DNA from: Apoderus coryli
Taxonomy: Eukaryota > Arthropoda > Insecta > Coleoptera > Attelabidae
Direction: 5' to 3'
Length of the DNA: 64,000 nt
NCBI GenBank assembly: GCA_911728435.2
Contig: OU452198.1
Span: 13,116,001 to 13,180,000, forward strand
Shown here: one piece after another, positions 1 to 11,426 of the stretch
Numbering within the stretch: the first letter of the stretch is position 1
Layout of the letters: the number at the start of each line of letters is the position of its first letter
Notes under the pieces: generated by a model
What the model was told of the DNA's origin: nothing
The model's input: only the letters and a program-made list of their open reading frames with translations
Database searches by the model: none
Translations under genes and position numbers: made by a program

Positions 1-179
1 CCATAGGCTACTAGATACGAGGCACGTTTTTTTAGTAAGTACCGTTTTGCGATTCCGCCGCCGCAGCGCTACGGTAGGCGTTCCGCGCTTGCGCGCTGGT
101 TACCTACATCTCTTGTCTACGCACTGACGCCATTACAGTCTGATTCCTCATTGTATACGTTGTTTACTGAGTGTTTAAG

Positions 180-687
180 ATGCCTCCGACAATCGAGAGT
201 CCCGCTGATTGTGAAGTACGGGCTGTTATACGATTTCTTAGTGCTAAAGGCGTAAAACCGATCGATATTCATCGTGAGATCTGTGAAGTTTACGGACAAA
301 ACATTATGAGTTATGGTAAGGAAATGGGTGAGAGCATTTAAAGATGGCCGCACAAATGTGCATGATGAAGAACGGAGTGGGCGTCCTTCGGTCGTTAATG
401 AAGATTTGCTGCAGAAAGTGGAGGAAAAGGTGAGAGAAAACAGACGCTTTACAATTTCATCAATGTGCGACTGCTTTACTCAATATTCTCGTAGTGTTTT
501 GTATCGCATTGTGACCGAGAACTTGAATTACCGGAAATTGTGTTCACGTTGGGTTCCAAAAATGTTGACGGATTTCCACAAAACCCAACGTTTAGGCAGT
601 GCATTGACTTTCCTTGAGCGGTACCACAATGAATTTAAATGGGAAACTCTAGATCATCCTCCATATATGACGTTCCTTTTAAATTAA
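180..687 (+). pseudogene. mariner (DD34D) transposase, internally deleted
   Basis: The reading starts at an ATG after a GC-rich leader, and the first part (VRAVIRFL, DIHREICEVYG) is the usual mariner N-terminal helix-turn-helix. The reading frame shifts near 310-325, then continues as KWVRAFKDGRTNVHDEERSGR, KLCSRWVPKMLT and FLERYHNE, the mariner linker and start of the catalytic core. After that it jumps directly to a C-terminal-like WETLDHPPY piece, so the first two catalytic aspartates are lost, and it ends at 687. A complete transposase would be about 345 aa. It cannot be functional. The leader at 1-179 probably contains the 5' terminal repeat; a 3' terminal repeat was not recognised. A relative lies at 2115-2665. 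Family assignment is from known mariner motifs; the deletion is seen directly. Confidence 0.8.
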
Positions 688-689
688 TG

Positions 690-1955
690 AGGTTATAGCA
701 ACTTAAAGTTCTTATTTGAGTAGTTTTAATTTTTGGACACCCTGTTAAGCAAGTTTATTGCAATTGGAATATTAAATATGATCTATTATTACACTTTACG
801 AGTTAATTTCGTCAACATGACTTAAATACTTCCCAAGTATTTGAAAGATGAAAATTAGGTTAGATTTTGAGAAAATTCAATTTATTTAAGTAATTTAGGT
901 ATTATAAACCTTAATGAAACATACGCTTAATTTGTTCATAGGATCTTAAAGTGCCTTAATATACAGGGGATTCCATTTAAAAAAACACAACTTTGATACT
1001 TTTAGTTTATTTGGGACACCCTGTATAAAATGAAACCAATTTTAAAAAGTAGCCATAATAGATGCCTACATGCTCAATAAATGAAACTTTTTGAAAGTCT
1101 CGTAGTTTCGCTAAAATATTCCGCGCCATAAAGCGTGAATAACCCTGTATAATAGACAGCAATATTCCATTGATTTCGTATAATAGCAAGCCTAATAAAT
1201 TTACATTGGAAAACGAGGAAGTATATTTAAACAAAATAGACCATTATGAAATTACTGTTAGGTATACCTACTATATTATATTGATACCAGCTACTAGCTT
1301 ACAAGGTGTATTTCATTAGCGGTATACAAACAGTATTAATTTCAAGGTCAAAAGTCAACATTCTTCTGGGAGAACTATATGAGGAATAAAAAGAATAATA
1401 ATTAAAACTCTTTGGAAACAAGTTTATATTTTTCAAATTTATAATGAATTTAAGAAAGCTTTTCTGTGTTATCTACTGAAATATACAGTTGGAGAAAACA
1501 CATACCTATATTTTCTGTCGCTCTTCAATTATTTTTTTAGTCGAGATCGCATCGTTCTCAAAGTAAATAAGAACATTTTAACACGTTCTAAACACTTGTA
1601 AATATTTAATTTTAGGAAGTACTTATATCTTGTAAATTATGTAAACGACATAAGACGTGAAAAAGATATTTAGATCTAACATGTGTTTTTTCCCATTAAA
1701 GTTATGTTATGACCCTTTCTGTGGAGTATTTTATGGGAGTTTCTGAGAGTGAATATAATTTGCATTATATGGCCAATTGTAGTAGAATAACATTACAATA
1801 ATACAATAAAAATTCATACATAGTCTCCACTAATATAATTGTATTTAAGATTCCTTTTTAAGAAAAGGTGACATGTTTCGGAGTCCCGCTCCAACATCAG
1901 CCACAATTTTAAAACAAACACACGGGCAAGGCCCCTTACACTCCTCTGCATACAC
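690..1955. other. AT-rich gap with short inverted termini
   Basis: No coding signal was seen. A CACCCTGTTA-type end at 736-745 and a short pair of inverted mariner-like termini at about 962-1026 (TACAGGGG against CACCCTGTATA) suggest a very small MITE or solo ends. The rest is plain AT-rich sequence. Confidence 0.4.
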
Positions 1956-2114
1956 TGTATTACTTCTTTAATTTGATAAATAAATAAAGTTGAAGCAGTC
2001 GAAGACCTGCGCAGACAAGTTGATTGGCAATCGACGTGGCGCAGACTCGAAGTCGAGGCGAAACACGGGCCACGCACGAACTCTGCGATTTGGATAATAG
2101 TGAGGAACAGCTGA

Positions 2115-2665
2115 CATTCGTCGTTAGATCTGTAAAGTTTAAGGAGAAAAAATCATGAGTGATGGGATGGTAAGGAAATGGATGAGAGTTTTTAAAGATG
2201 GTGGTACCATTATGCATGATGAAGAACGAAATGGACGACCTTCACTCATTACTGATGACTTGGTGCAAAAAATTGATGAAAAAGTGAAAGAGAACAGACG
2301 ATTTACGATATAAGCGTTATTTTGTGAGTTTCCGAAAGTGTCAAGAAGTGTGATTTACGAAATTGTGTCAGAACATTTGAAGTCCGAAAGTTATGTGCAC
2401 GCTGGGTTCTGAAAATGCTGACGGAAGTTCACAAAAACAAACATTTAGCCAGTTCTCTCACAGTCCTAGAGCGGTACAACTGGGAAGGTGACGAGTTAAG
2501 ACAAATTGTTACTGGCGACGAGACTTGGGTGGCGGTATCCTATTGTGAAACGTTAAGAAATTTGCGCCGAGCAATCCAAAACAAAAGCCGTGGCATGCTG
2601 AGCACGGGTATCGCGCGATTTGCTTTATGACAATGCAGAACAAATCTAACTCAAACACTGATATG
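2115..2665 (+). pseudogene. mariner transposase relic, second copy of the 180-687 family
   Basis: The reading MSDGMVRKWMRVFKDG aligns with the copy at 313 and carries on through DEERNGRPS and KENRRFTI before a stop near 2310. Another frame resumes with VHKNKHLASSLTVLERY and VTGDETWVA, which holds the first catalytic Asp. A further frame near 2610-2640 reads LLYDNAEQ, a plausible second catalytic Asp block, directly after a shortened interval. Stops, frameshifts and deletion make it inactive. Compared with the 180-687 copy it keeps the catalytic block that copy lost, so the two relics decayed independently. Confidence 0.7.
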
Positions 2666-2739
2666 ATCATTTGGCTGGGAACAAGTTGATCAAGTGCTAT
2701 AAGTATCTATAAGACCTACCTACCTGCGGAAATTTTAAA

Positions 2740-3090
2740 CGCAATTTCCTCTAGAATTATGGAGGTAAATATCAAAAGTAACCTATTGCTGTAAAACAGA
2801 TAAAAAATGCTTTCAAATGATGTACCTCTACTGGTCTTTAAAAATTCGGGGATTGTGTGCACCCCTATCACAGAGCTAAAGCGATTTCAACCAAAAAGTA
2901 ACAGGGTTATCCTAGGCCTCGCCGAACTCATATACCAAAATTTAGCTTAATTGATTGAAGAATATATAGACACACACAGAGACAGAAAGATTTCCTTCTA
3001 GAAATGGTCTTTCGTCTCGGGGGACTTCAAAGTGGCTATATCTTTATCTCAATTTTACAATACTTTCCTTGTTGAGGGAAAGTGAAAAAA
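2740..3090. repeat. dispersed repeat D, copy 1
   Basis: The stretch with AAAATGCTTTCAAATGATG, AAAGCGATTTCAACCAAAAA and GAAATGGTCTTTC recurs in the same order at 40915-41290, and the first part recurs on the minus strand at 42228-42335. No protein is recognisable. It may be a 3' untranslated part of a retroelement, but that is inference. Confidence 0.5.
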
Positions 3091-3239
3091 AAATTCATAA
3101 TGAGCAGATCAAGTGATGTTTTGGTAACGGTATCGACGGATGAAGTATATTTTCTTGATGTACAAAAACTACATGGGTTGTGAAAATGTTTTTAAAAATT
3201 CTAACTAAATTTGTCAAAAACTTACCACCATTTTTAATA

Positions 3240-3600
3240 CGATTCACGCCCACCCTCGAATTTTCCCGTTCTCAACAGGTCGTGCGGGACGATTGACGCT
3301 TGAGACGCAAATGCTTCGAGTTCGTAGCGAGCACCAGTCCACCCGTTGGCGGAACTCTATTAATTCACATAGGAAGTTGACAGTAAGCAGAATCCCGTCG
3401 ACATCGAGCCGCAAACCGCGTCAAGTGGCAATCGACCCGTCTGCAGAGGGCTTTATATAAATAAATTTTACGAATCTTGAATTACTGACCAGTTTGCTTC
3501 AGAAGGAAATGAAACCGTCTCTCTAACAAAACAATGAAGTTAGTGTGGTGGTGACTTTTGAAAGAGTCCATTACATTCATTATCGGGATCAGAAGTCAGA
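3240..3600. other. GC-rich patch with TATA box, LTR- or promoter-like
   Basis: This patch is clearly less AT-rich than its surroundings. It holds a TATA-like TTTATATAAATA at about 3452-3463, and about 120 bp further a GGGATCAGAAGTCAG stretch reminiscent of a retrotransposon primer-binding region. No terminal TG...CA pair or second LTR could be found. It could equally be an old host promoter. Confidence 0.2.
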
Positions 3601-4463
3601 CAACTGTTGGTGGTGATAAAAGAGCTCTATGATGTCTAACAAGATTCTATACCTCTTTATCGTAGTCTATATAATCTCCTCCTGCGACTACTTATACTCT
3701 TAATGTGTGATGTTTCGGTCAACGCTTTTAGTTACCATCCCTAGTTTAAGCTGCATGGTTTCCACGGCTCTTTATAAGTTTAAAGCCACTGAATACAATT
3801 TACATCGGTTAAAGTATTATCGGCTCCATTGGCCTTATTGTGAACTGTCTGCCATTTTGACTCTTGAATTGATTGATATTGAAAAGGCTTTTGTAAAGTT
3901 ATAATGATATACTTACACAATGTAACAAGACTCTAAGTTATGTTAAAAATTTGCTTCACACTACCATGCTTTCACCAGATGCGCCGTTGATACACAATAC
4001 ACAACTCATCAGTGCTGATCGGCAGGCAATGTGATTAAAATTTCCAAGATATACGAAGAGCGTATACTAGCACGGGAGTTGAAAGACAACAAGATGTTTT
4101 TGCCGACATCTAGTGTGAGCACGCAATATGCCCGGTGAAACAGTTTACAAACGAAGGCCGGACGAGAAGCAGCAACTCCATCATATCCTATTTCCAATAC
4201 TAGACACGCCAAGTTCCCTGGCGGGAGGCTCTATTTACATCTTGTTTGTTACGTAATGTAACAAGACTTTAAGTTATGTTGGAAATTTGCTCAACTCATC
4301 AAATTTCCTTGCCTGTTCACACTGGATGTCGCCACATGCATCTTGTAGAAAGTAAGAGTATAACTGAGAGTAACACTATTGTTTTTACAATAGGGAGACA
4401 TTTTTCTCGATCTTAGAAAAAAAGCTCAATTTAAATCACATTAAGTGGCATCTTTTATATACC
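3600..4463. other. no gene seen; short direct repeat
   Basis: No coding signal. An imperfect direct repeat (AATGTAACAAGACT then AAGTTATGTT) occurs at about 3919-3950 and 4255-4287, some 335 bp apart. Confidence 0.3.
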
Positions 4464-4465
4464 TA

Positions 4466-5729
4466 TTACGAGGGTTGCCTTTTATATTTCAGGATTAGAG
4501 AACAAAAACAAATATTAATCACCGAATATCACTTTATTGTTTTTCAAAATATTCTCCATGGAGATTTATACACTCTTGCATGCGTTCGAACCATTTGTCG
4601 AGGCACTTTTGCCGCTCTGAGTGAGGTATCTCCAAAACATGCATTCTGAATGCAGCAACCGCTTCTTCAGTTGTCGAAAAACGTTGACCTCTCAGTTTGT
4701 TTATTACGTAAGGGAATAAAAAGAAGTCATTAGGTGCCAAGTCAGGACTATACAGCGGATGACTCATCAAATCGATGTTTTGGGTGCTCAAAAATGCAGT
4801 TGTTTGAACCGATGTGTGAGAACTCGCATTGTCGTGGTGAAGAGTGATCCGTCTTCGGTGGTTGGTTTTCCTGATTTCTTGGAAGACAACTGGCAAACAA
4901 ATGGTTGTGTACTACTCAGAATTGACTGTTCTGCGTTGTTCTAGTGGTACGGTTGTGACATGTCCAGTTTTTCCGAAAAGCGAACAACTTTTGTTGGATT
5001 TGGCTTTTCTTGAAACACCCATACAGTCGACTGCTATTTACTTTCGGGCTCATACGCGTAAATTCATGATTTATCACCTGTCACGATATCATAGACGTGT
5101 TTCGAAGCACCGCGATCGTATTGTTTGAGCATTTCTTTCGACCAATCGACACGAGCCTTTTTTTGAGCGATTGACAAATTGTGTGGGATCCAACGCGAAC
5201 AAATTTTTTTGACAGTCAAATGTTTATGCAATATTGAATGTATGATGGTCCCACTAATGCCTAAGGTTGTCTCAATCTCTTGATAGGTCACATGACGATC
5301 TTGCAATGTCAGTTCGCGCACAGCATCAATGGTTTACGGAGCAAAACCTGATTTTGGACGACCTTCACGAAATTCGTCTTGGAGTGAACTACGACCACAA
5401 TTGAATTCACCATACCATCGATAAACACTGGTCCTTGATGTAGCTTCATCTCCAAAAATTGAACTAAGTTCATCCATGCACTGTTGCTGAGTTAATCCAC
5501 GTCGAAAGTTGTAAAAAATAATCGCAAGAAAATGTTCACGATTTAATTCCATTTTTGGGCCGAGATGAATCTTTTAAGTTACTGTAAACAACACAAATAG
5601 TGCTCGTATGTCAAAACGTTCTGAGTACGTATAACCTCAAAAATGTCCAACTTTACGATAGAGCTGTCAGTTGCCAGATTGCAACACCAGGGTTGCGAAA
5701 TCCCGAAATATAAAAAGCAACCCTCGTAA
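4466..5729 (-). mobile_element. mariner element with both termini, TA target duplication
   Basis: The ends are an inverted pair (TTACGAGGGTTGCCTTTTAT against ATAAAAAGCAACCCTCGTAA) flanked by TA at 4464-4465 and 5730-5731, as expected for mariner insertion. The interior is the broken transposase at 4534-5552. The length of about 1.26 kb is normal for mariner. A second copy of the same family, lacking one end, lies at 53885-54785. Confidence 0.85.
4534..5552 (-). pseudogene. mariner transposase (DD34D) with nonsense mutations
   Basis: Starting at MELNREHF (5552), the sequence follows a full mariner transposase: HTH region with RGLTQQQCMDEL, the RWYGEFNCGRSSL box, KKICSRWIPHNLS, then VTGDKS (first catalytic Asp, the following Glu changed to Lys), HHDNASSH (second Asp) and SPDLAPNDFF (third Asp, 34 residues later). 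An in-frame TAA interrupts near 5333, a TGA stands where the Trp after GDKS is expected near 5064, another stop follows, and a small deletion shifts frame near 4980-5000. The C terminus reaches a normal-looking end (HGEYFEKQ). It is full-length in architecture but dead. Confidence 0.85.
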
Positions 5730-5731
5730 TA

Positions 5732-6435
5732 AAGTGGAAAACCGCAAGAATCTGCCTGGCAGTGTCGACGGAAATAGGACAGAGTGTACACTACTGGCAT
5801 GTATGCAAGTTATGTCTACAGTATTCCCACGCAATCTTTCTACTACGTTGACTTTAAGAAACCTATATTTATTATACTTTTAACTAGATTCGCCATGCAA
5901 GTAAATATTTATTAACGCATGAAAAATAACTTCGTATGAAGTAAAACAATGAAGGTGACTTCTTTTAATAAAAATAATATACACTTATATTACATTAAAA
6001 ATATATTACTTTATACAAAATATAATGCATCCAGACACCGTTAGATGCCGCTTGTGACTAAGCCATGACAAATCAGCGGAATATACTGGCGTTCTCTGAA
6101 CAGTTTTGGCGCCCAACAAGATGGTCCTACTCATCAACACGATTTTGATACTACAATTTTATGCTTTCACAGATGATTAAATCTTTACAGTTCAAATACA
6201 AATAGACGCATTTCTGACGTTAATACCTTTTTGTTGGTTAAATTTAGGTAGGTAAGTATAGTATATTTATTTGCTTATGAAATTTTTTTTATAAATTTAC
6301 AGCAAAATGTTTGTGTACCTACAACGTAAAATTTAGAAGAACAAAAATATCTATTATAAATAATATAATCAATAACACCTATAACTATAACCACCAAACA
6401 CTAACCAATGCATACAGTATAATAAATAAATAATA
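5732..6435. other. AT-rich spacer
   Basis: No gene or clear repeat end was recognised between the mariner and the P-type element. Confidence 0.3.
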
Positions 6436-6654
6436 CAGTATTCTGACTCTCCACTTGCGAGGCGTCCTGCGCATCTCGTCGTGCATGCCGCCATTACGGG
6501 TTAAAACGTCACAATGTGTTCAATATATAGTTCATTGTCGGCGTGTACGAGATAAATAAATATTGTGTTTGTAATCTAATTCTGTGTTTTTGGTATAGGG
6601 TTCGTGAAAATTAAAAGGATTTTATTTTTATTACCGTGTCTTGTGATTAATACA

Positions 6655-6755
6655 ATGAACAATCAGGGAGGACATGTGTGTGCTGCAAAATGTTGTCCTA
6701 ATATGCGGTACACTTGCTGTAAACATTTTTTTCGCTTCCCCAAAGATCCTGTTAG
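6655..6755 (+). CDS. THAP zinc-finger first exon of P-type transposase
   Basis: The exon opens with an ATG and reads MNNQGGHVCAAKCCPN, then YTCCKHFFRFPKDPVR, and ends at AG followed by a consensus donor GTGAGT. The Cys-x-x-x-Cys pair plus the FFRFPKDP motif is the N-terminal half of a THAP domain, the sequence-specific DNA-binding C2CH finger of P-element transposases and THAP proteins. The distal Cys and His would be in the next exon, which was not found. The reading frame is open and the donor is intact in both copies, which is unusual for otherwise decayed DNA. It may be a recently mobile family rather than a host gene. Confidence 0.6.
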
Positions 6756-6922
6756 GTGAGTAATAAGTAAAATAAAGATGAATAATAGTTAATTTTACGT
6801 TTATAACAACTATTTGTATAGCCGTATAATTTATATTACGAAATGACAGTATCTAATATGTTTTTAAACTAAATGCAAGTGAAACATAAACACAAGTTGT
6901 CGCGTGGCGAGATAGCATCTCG

Positions 6923-7495
6923 CGGCGACGCTAAGGCTACTGTCAACATTCTGTTAAATGCGAATATTTCAACGAAATGTCAAATTAGCGTTTCTTTATT
7001 ATTCGTGTTATTTTCTCTTATTGTTTTGGTTTAATGTTTATTGTTTTAGATAGTTCTTGATAATGTATTAAAGAAATGAAAATACGGAGTAAGATGTTTT
7101 ATTTCTTTTGCACAAAAACGATGCCCCCTACGATAAAAAAGCAAGAGAGATTATTTATTACAAATTGAACGGGGAATTCCAAAATGATTTTTAATTTGAA
7201 AAATTCATGTGGCGTACCATTTTTTTCTTTAAAAAAATTGAGATCATTACCCGTATGCGCGCCACTGATGAACATAAAATTCTTAATTGCACGCTAAAAA
7301 ATGCGAAATAACTACCTCTTAAAGCCCACTAAATCTCAGTTGCATATCTCCACCGGTTTCAGAGCAATCAATAAATATTCAGTTTTTCAGAAAAACTTTA
7401 ACTCTCAGAAAACGATGCATTTGCGGACATATGTTTATATGTTGAAATTACCTCCTGGAGTTTGTCGCACTTATTTACTAACACCCTGTATATAA
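6923..7495. mobile_element. segment specific to P copy A, mariner-like end
   Basis: Compared with copy B this stretch is extra sequence between GCGAGATAGCAT and GGCCCTTGTTTG. Its right edge reads CACCCTGTATATA, the common mariner-type terminus, preceded by subterminal sequence such as GCGCGCCACTGATG. The left edge lacks a matching terminus, so it is probably a truncated MITE or rearranged insertion. Confidence 0.4.
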
Positions 7496-7499
7496 GGCC

Positions 7500-8067
7500 C
7501 TTGTTTGACTAAAATTGCTGAGAACAGGATTCAGTTGATGCAGAAATCAGGCACACGGCTTGTGTGTGGAATTCGTAGGGGTGAAAGAGGCTAGCGCTAA
7601 GATTAAGGAAATCGGCTGGTTAAGAATGAAACAACGCCGGATTTTCATTCACTAATTTTGATTAATAAAATCATCAGATGGAAAGGCGGAATACTTATAT
7701 GAAAGATTGAAGTTCCGGGGATCTGTGTTTGATGTGAATATTCCTCATAAAACTGTCATTACGCCACCGCTACACTCAACATCAATCTTTAGCGGCATTT
7801 TCCTATACGGTTTCAAAATATTACAACGCTCTACCGGAGACTATAAAAAGTTTACAGGTGTTTTCGTTTAAGGGGCTGTCTGCCACGTAATAGAACAAAT
7901 TGGTTTGTAAACATAAGCTACCTACTTAATTTGGCCAGCGATGTACAACAATTTTCAGAAAGCTTTAAGCTAAAATATAAGTTAAATTTAGGGTAAGTTA
8001 GGAAGCACTGCTTCAACTTTTGTAAAAATCACTTTTTTTTACTAATAAAGTCTTTATTATTATTGTC
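7500..8067 (+). pseudogene. LINE ORF2 C-terminal fragment and 3' tail inside P copy A
   Basis: Broken frames read like the C-terminal, post-RT domain of a jockey-type LINE: LVCGIRRGERG, KEIGWLRMKQRR, FHSL, KTVITPPLHSTSI and YYNALPE-like words. It ends in ACTAATAAAGTCTTTATTATTATTG, the T/A-rich tandem tail typical of these LINEs. The same fragment lies at the equivalent place in copy B (28490-29035), so it entered before the two copies separated. Confidence 0.6.
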
Positions 8068-8343
8068 TTTATTATAATTAAAACTCACACAATCATGTCA
8101 ACATTTACCTGATAACACCACTCAAGTCTGTTTTTAATCACCATGACACACCACAAATATTTCTGAAATTGACAGCCACATTATTATGTACTGAAATATT
8201 TTTACAAAAATAAAAATACAGTACTGTGGTTAGAAACCGAAAACTATAATTATTTTTAGTCAGGACCTGACTTTTAACCCAAAATGGCGGCGTCATACGT
8301 CACAGTTTGAAATTATTTAATTCAAAGTGGACTCGGAATGCTG

Positions 8344-9590
8344 TACTTATTATGGTGTGCTATTCTAGGGTAAACAAACAATTAGGTAGGTATGGGTGTG
8401 CTATATAAAAAATGTGTAGAATATTCAGGAGAATGCTTATATCGAATCAAAGTATAGGGTTGTAATTTGAAATAAAAACGTAGGACTACTGCTAGACATT
8501 CTGACATACCCTATATCTGACAACATTTTTTTACAAAGTCTATTTTGAACCAGTTAAAATTTTATTCGGGACATTTTTTTCCAAACATCAAAATAAAAAG
8601 TTAATGGGGGTCCATTTAGATGTGAACACCATGTATATAGGGCGTTCATAAAGGGGTTAAAAGAGTTAAAATATAAAAAAATCCTCATAAGTGACACATT
8701 TTATATAGAAAAAACGAGATTATTCGATTAAATTAGTATATAAACAAGTAATGCGAATTTTTTTACTTCTTTTTCTTGAAATCATTACAAAATGTTGACA
8801 TTCTAGGAGCATTTTAACGGCACAAAACCTGTCGTTCCCGTATTTTAAGTTGTCACTGAGCAACGACCAAAATAACAGAATCAGAAACACTCTCCCAGTC
8901 GGCAAAATTATTCCCTTATCGTTTTCAAGCCTTCATAATATGCCATAATATAGACAAAATAATGCACATACAATATTTATTTATTTGTTATACAGGGTGG
9001 CCCATTAGTGTGTGGGCGGAAGATATCTCAAGATCTATAAGCGATATACAAAAAAATCCTTTACAAAACTTTTAGGCACTGAAGAGATGTACAACACTAA
9101 AATGTTTTCAATTATATAGGGTAGTTTACAAACGCGCAGCAAACCAAACTTGCTTTATCTTAATGCGACACCCTGTATATTTTAACAAAAATGAATGGCG
9201 CTCTAAAAGACAAGAACAATAACATAAGGCTTGATAAGCCTTGGTCCAGTAGTTTTTAAAATATTTGTAAATAATGGTGAATTTTGACATAACTTTGAGG
9301 CGTTGTGGTTACTACAGAAACAAAATACATATCAATTTTTCATGTCAGATCCCTTTGAATTCCCTTCTTTTCTTCGATTTACTGGATTTCATTGACCTCT
9401 AATTTGTAATTTTTCAGGGTGGTCACATTATCTAAATTGTATTTATATGGGAAAATCTTAAATGGAACACCCTGTATATCTGCCTAAATTCGTGAAGTTC
9501 GTTTCCCATACTTCTTATTAATATCATATCTCATGAGCTTAAGGCTAACCGTTTTTTTATAAAAACAATCTAAGTGGTAGAAAATTTATT
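8344..9590. repeat. solo foldback arm and mariner-type terminal remnants
   Basis: 8440-8640 matches one arm of the foldback element at 14965-16449 (shared words such as ACTACTGCTAGACATTCTGA and AAAAAGTTAATGGGGGT). 8992-9178 is bounded by TATACAGGGTGG and CACCCTGTATA and may be a short MITE. Further CAGGGTGGTCAC and CACCCTGTATA ends lie at 9415 and 9470. No coding signal was seen. Confidence 0.4.
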
Positions 9591-9592
9591 TT

Positions 9593-10320
9593 TTCTACAA
9601 CTGTCAAAAAAGTGACATTTTTTCACCACTTTTAATATGGCAAATGATATTTCGCAAACGCCGATGTGCGAAGTATTTCCTTCGCGCACCGGCGTTTGCG
9701 AAATACTGCGTGCACTAACTTTAACACGAACTAAGTACGTATAATTCAACTTTATTGTAGGTACTAATAATATATGAAAAACATAAATTGATTCAAACAT
9801 TCTTAATTAAGTAGGTGTTAAATATTCTTCACAATATTCACGTTAATGGTACAAATATCCTAACAGAACATTTTCACTCACTTTTTTAAATTTTTTAGTT
9901 TTACAGCACTCTTTGAATTGACTGTATGTCCTTTCATACTGCCTCTTGGTCACTATATGGAAAATGGAGCTATAAGCCTCCATTTTCCATATTTTACATA
10001 TTTAATATTTAATTATTAGAAATTTCAATAAAAACTAGTTGTCACTTTTTTGTTAAAATTTAAAAAGCGTATGTGTATGTGTTTCATAGTAACGAAATAT
10101 ACAAGGTATAAGGTATATTTATAATTATTATAAATAATATGAGTATTCTTTAGAATAGTAATTATTGATCAAACGAAATATCTGCAGTTGTAGAAAAAAT
10201 GTTGTATGTAATATGTGTGCGAAGAAATTTCGCGCATTCAACAGATATTTTGACTCAGCTACGCATCGTCAAAATAAATTTATGTCTCAATGCGCGAAAT
10301 TATCCTTCGCACACTTATTA
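9593..10320. repeat. foldback repeat with TTCTACAACTG ends and two palindromes
   Basis: TTCTACAACTG at 9593-9603 is exactly inverted as CAGTTGTAGAA at 10185-10195. Inside, 9648-9703 is a palindrome (TTTCGCAAACGCCG against CGGCGTTTGCGAAA). 9955-9991 is another short hairpin. Immediately after the right end comes a palindrome at about 10216-10316 (GTGTGCGAAGAAATTTCGCGCA against TGCGCGAAATTATCC...). The plan of inverted termini followed by a palindrome resembles the composite repeats at 12433 and 23688, though sequences inside differ. Confidence 0.45.
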
Positions 10321-10560
10321 CATAAATAACTATTAGCAAATGCTCAAAATGTCGACCATCTTGTTCGCGGAACTTCTGCAGTCTTAAAATAAATGAATTT
10401 TTAGATCGTTGGAGCAGATGGGGAGTAATGGATGCAAAAGCATTTCGAATTCCAACTTTCATGTCTTCTATGGTGGTTGGTGGCTCACGGTAAACTATTT
10501 CTTTAATACATTCCATCGGATTTGTGGCTCCTCTAGGTCCCGTCCATCTTCCAGGGAAAT
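10280..10560 (-). pseudogene. DD41D mariner-like transposase, C-terminal fragment
   Basis: The minus strand reads FPWKMDG then an in-frame stop, and MECIKEIVYREPPTTIEDMK, RNAFASITPHLLQR and LRLQKFREQDGRHFEHLL. The closing G-x-HFEHLL box and the spacing match the C terminus of the intact transposase at 36125-37198 (NGSHFQHLL). The catalytic SPDL...LDFFLWG region between the two parts is deleted. Only the last quarter of the protein is present. Confidence 0.7.
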
Positions 10561-10842
10561 TTTGGTTTAACCAATTTTTATTCTATTTAAAAGTAAATTG
10601 TCCAAAAATGTTAAACCCATTTTATTTTTATTTTTTTAAGAGATCACGTATTCTACTTCTAATAATATGGAACTTGGTGTTTACACAACATCATATTTAT
10701 AATTGCGTAGTCGATATCAACCACACTACTTGTTTTTAGTTATTTAGTTGTAATGTAATCATTTTATATAAATATATTTCATAACATCGATATTGTAGAA
10801 CGTTACTTGTAGAGTACTAAAAACAAAAAACTTCCGACTCAC

Positions 10843-10982
10843 CTTACTGCTGCGCAATAATGTAAACTCTCGATAGGAAAAAATCTAGTGATTTTCTTAT
10901 GGTTTTCGTCAACGTTTTCCAGAAGTATTCCATTGGACCAAACACTTAACCAACTGTCTATTCCTCTGGCACCCGTAGCACC
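10843..10982 (-). CDS. host gene exon 2, PTB/PID-like domain protein
   Basis: The exon is bounded by an acceptor (TTTCTCTTCTAG) and a consensus donor (GTGAGT) and is open for 46 codons plus two bases. It reads GATGARGIDSWLSVWSNG, ILLENVDENHKKI and RFFPIESLHYCAAVR. It joins in phase 0 to the exon at 14196-14318. L-x-V-x-x-x-G followed by a P-I-x-x-L-x-YCA strand is the middle of a phosphotyrosine-binding-like fold. Codon use looks protein-like and no stop interrupts, in contrast to the relics around it. The next exon should start in phase 2 to the left; none was recognised in 1-10800. The protein family is recognised only at domain level, so no symbol is given. Confidence 0.75.
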
Positions 10983-11426
10983 CTAGAAGAGAAATCAATT
11001 TAGTAAACAATTTTCTGGAATTAATAGAATACTAAAGTAGTAACAATCATAGACCTAGGCATAAACGCAGGAGAGTCTAAAATATTAGCCACACTACAGA
11101 GACTGAATTTCCCGTCGATTTTGCAATCGAAACTTTGAGTGCTTTAAAGATAAATTTTGGAAATTTTTTGACAGTTCTAACAACCAATCAAATTTTGTCA
11201 TTTCACCCAATCATGCCAACATTACACTGAATATTTCCCTGATGTGTAAAAAATCCTATGCGAGGAGTGCAATTATCGATTGATTACAGCGATAACTGCA
11301 CTGTAGAAACGGAAAGAGCACTGCGATAATTGCATGGTTTACGTATCCACGGTAATCTCATTGTGAATCCATGATAATTAAAAATAAATCAGTTTGACAA
11401 GTAAAGTCAAAAAATATTTTTAAAAA

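Larger units (their letters stand above)
6436..8343 (+). mobile_element. P-type (THAP) non-autonomous element, copy A
   Basis: The ends read CAGTATTCTGACT on the left and, inverted, CAGCATTCCGAGT on the right, and the subterminal sequences contain GCCGCCATTA and CGCCGCCATTTTGG motifs in opposite orientations. Near the left end is an intact THAP exon. An inverted copy with the same ends, same exon and same internal LINE fragment lies at 28206-30416. Here an extra segment (about 6923-7495, ending CACCCTGTATATA) is present that copy B lacks. No clean 8-bp target duplication was found. No transposase catalytic exon remains, so it would need a helper. The P-superfamily call rests on the THAP exon plus ends; a domesticated THAP gene fragment is the alternative. 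Confidence 0.65.

Noticed and set aside
313..687. Host SETMAR-like gene
   Set aside because: No SET domain or exon structure; it is a deleted mariner transposase.
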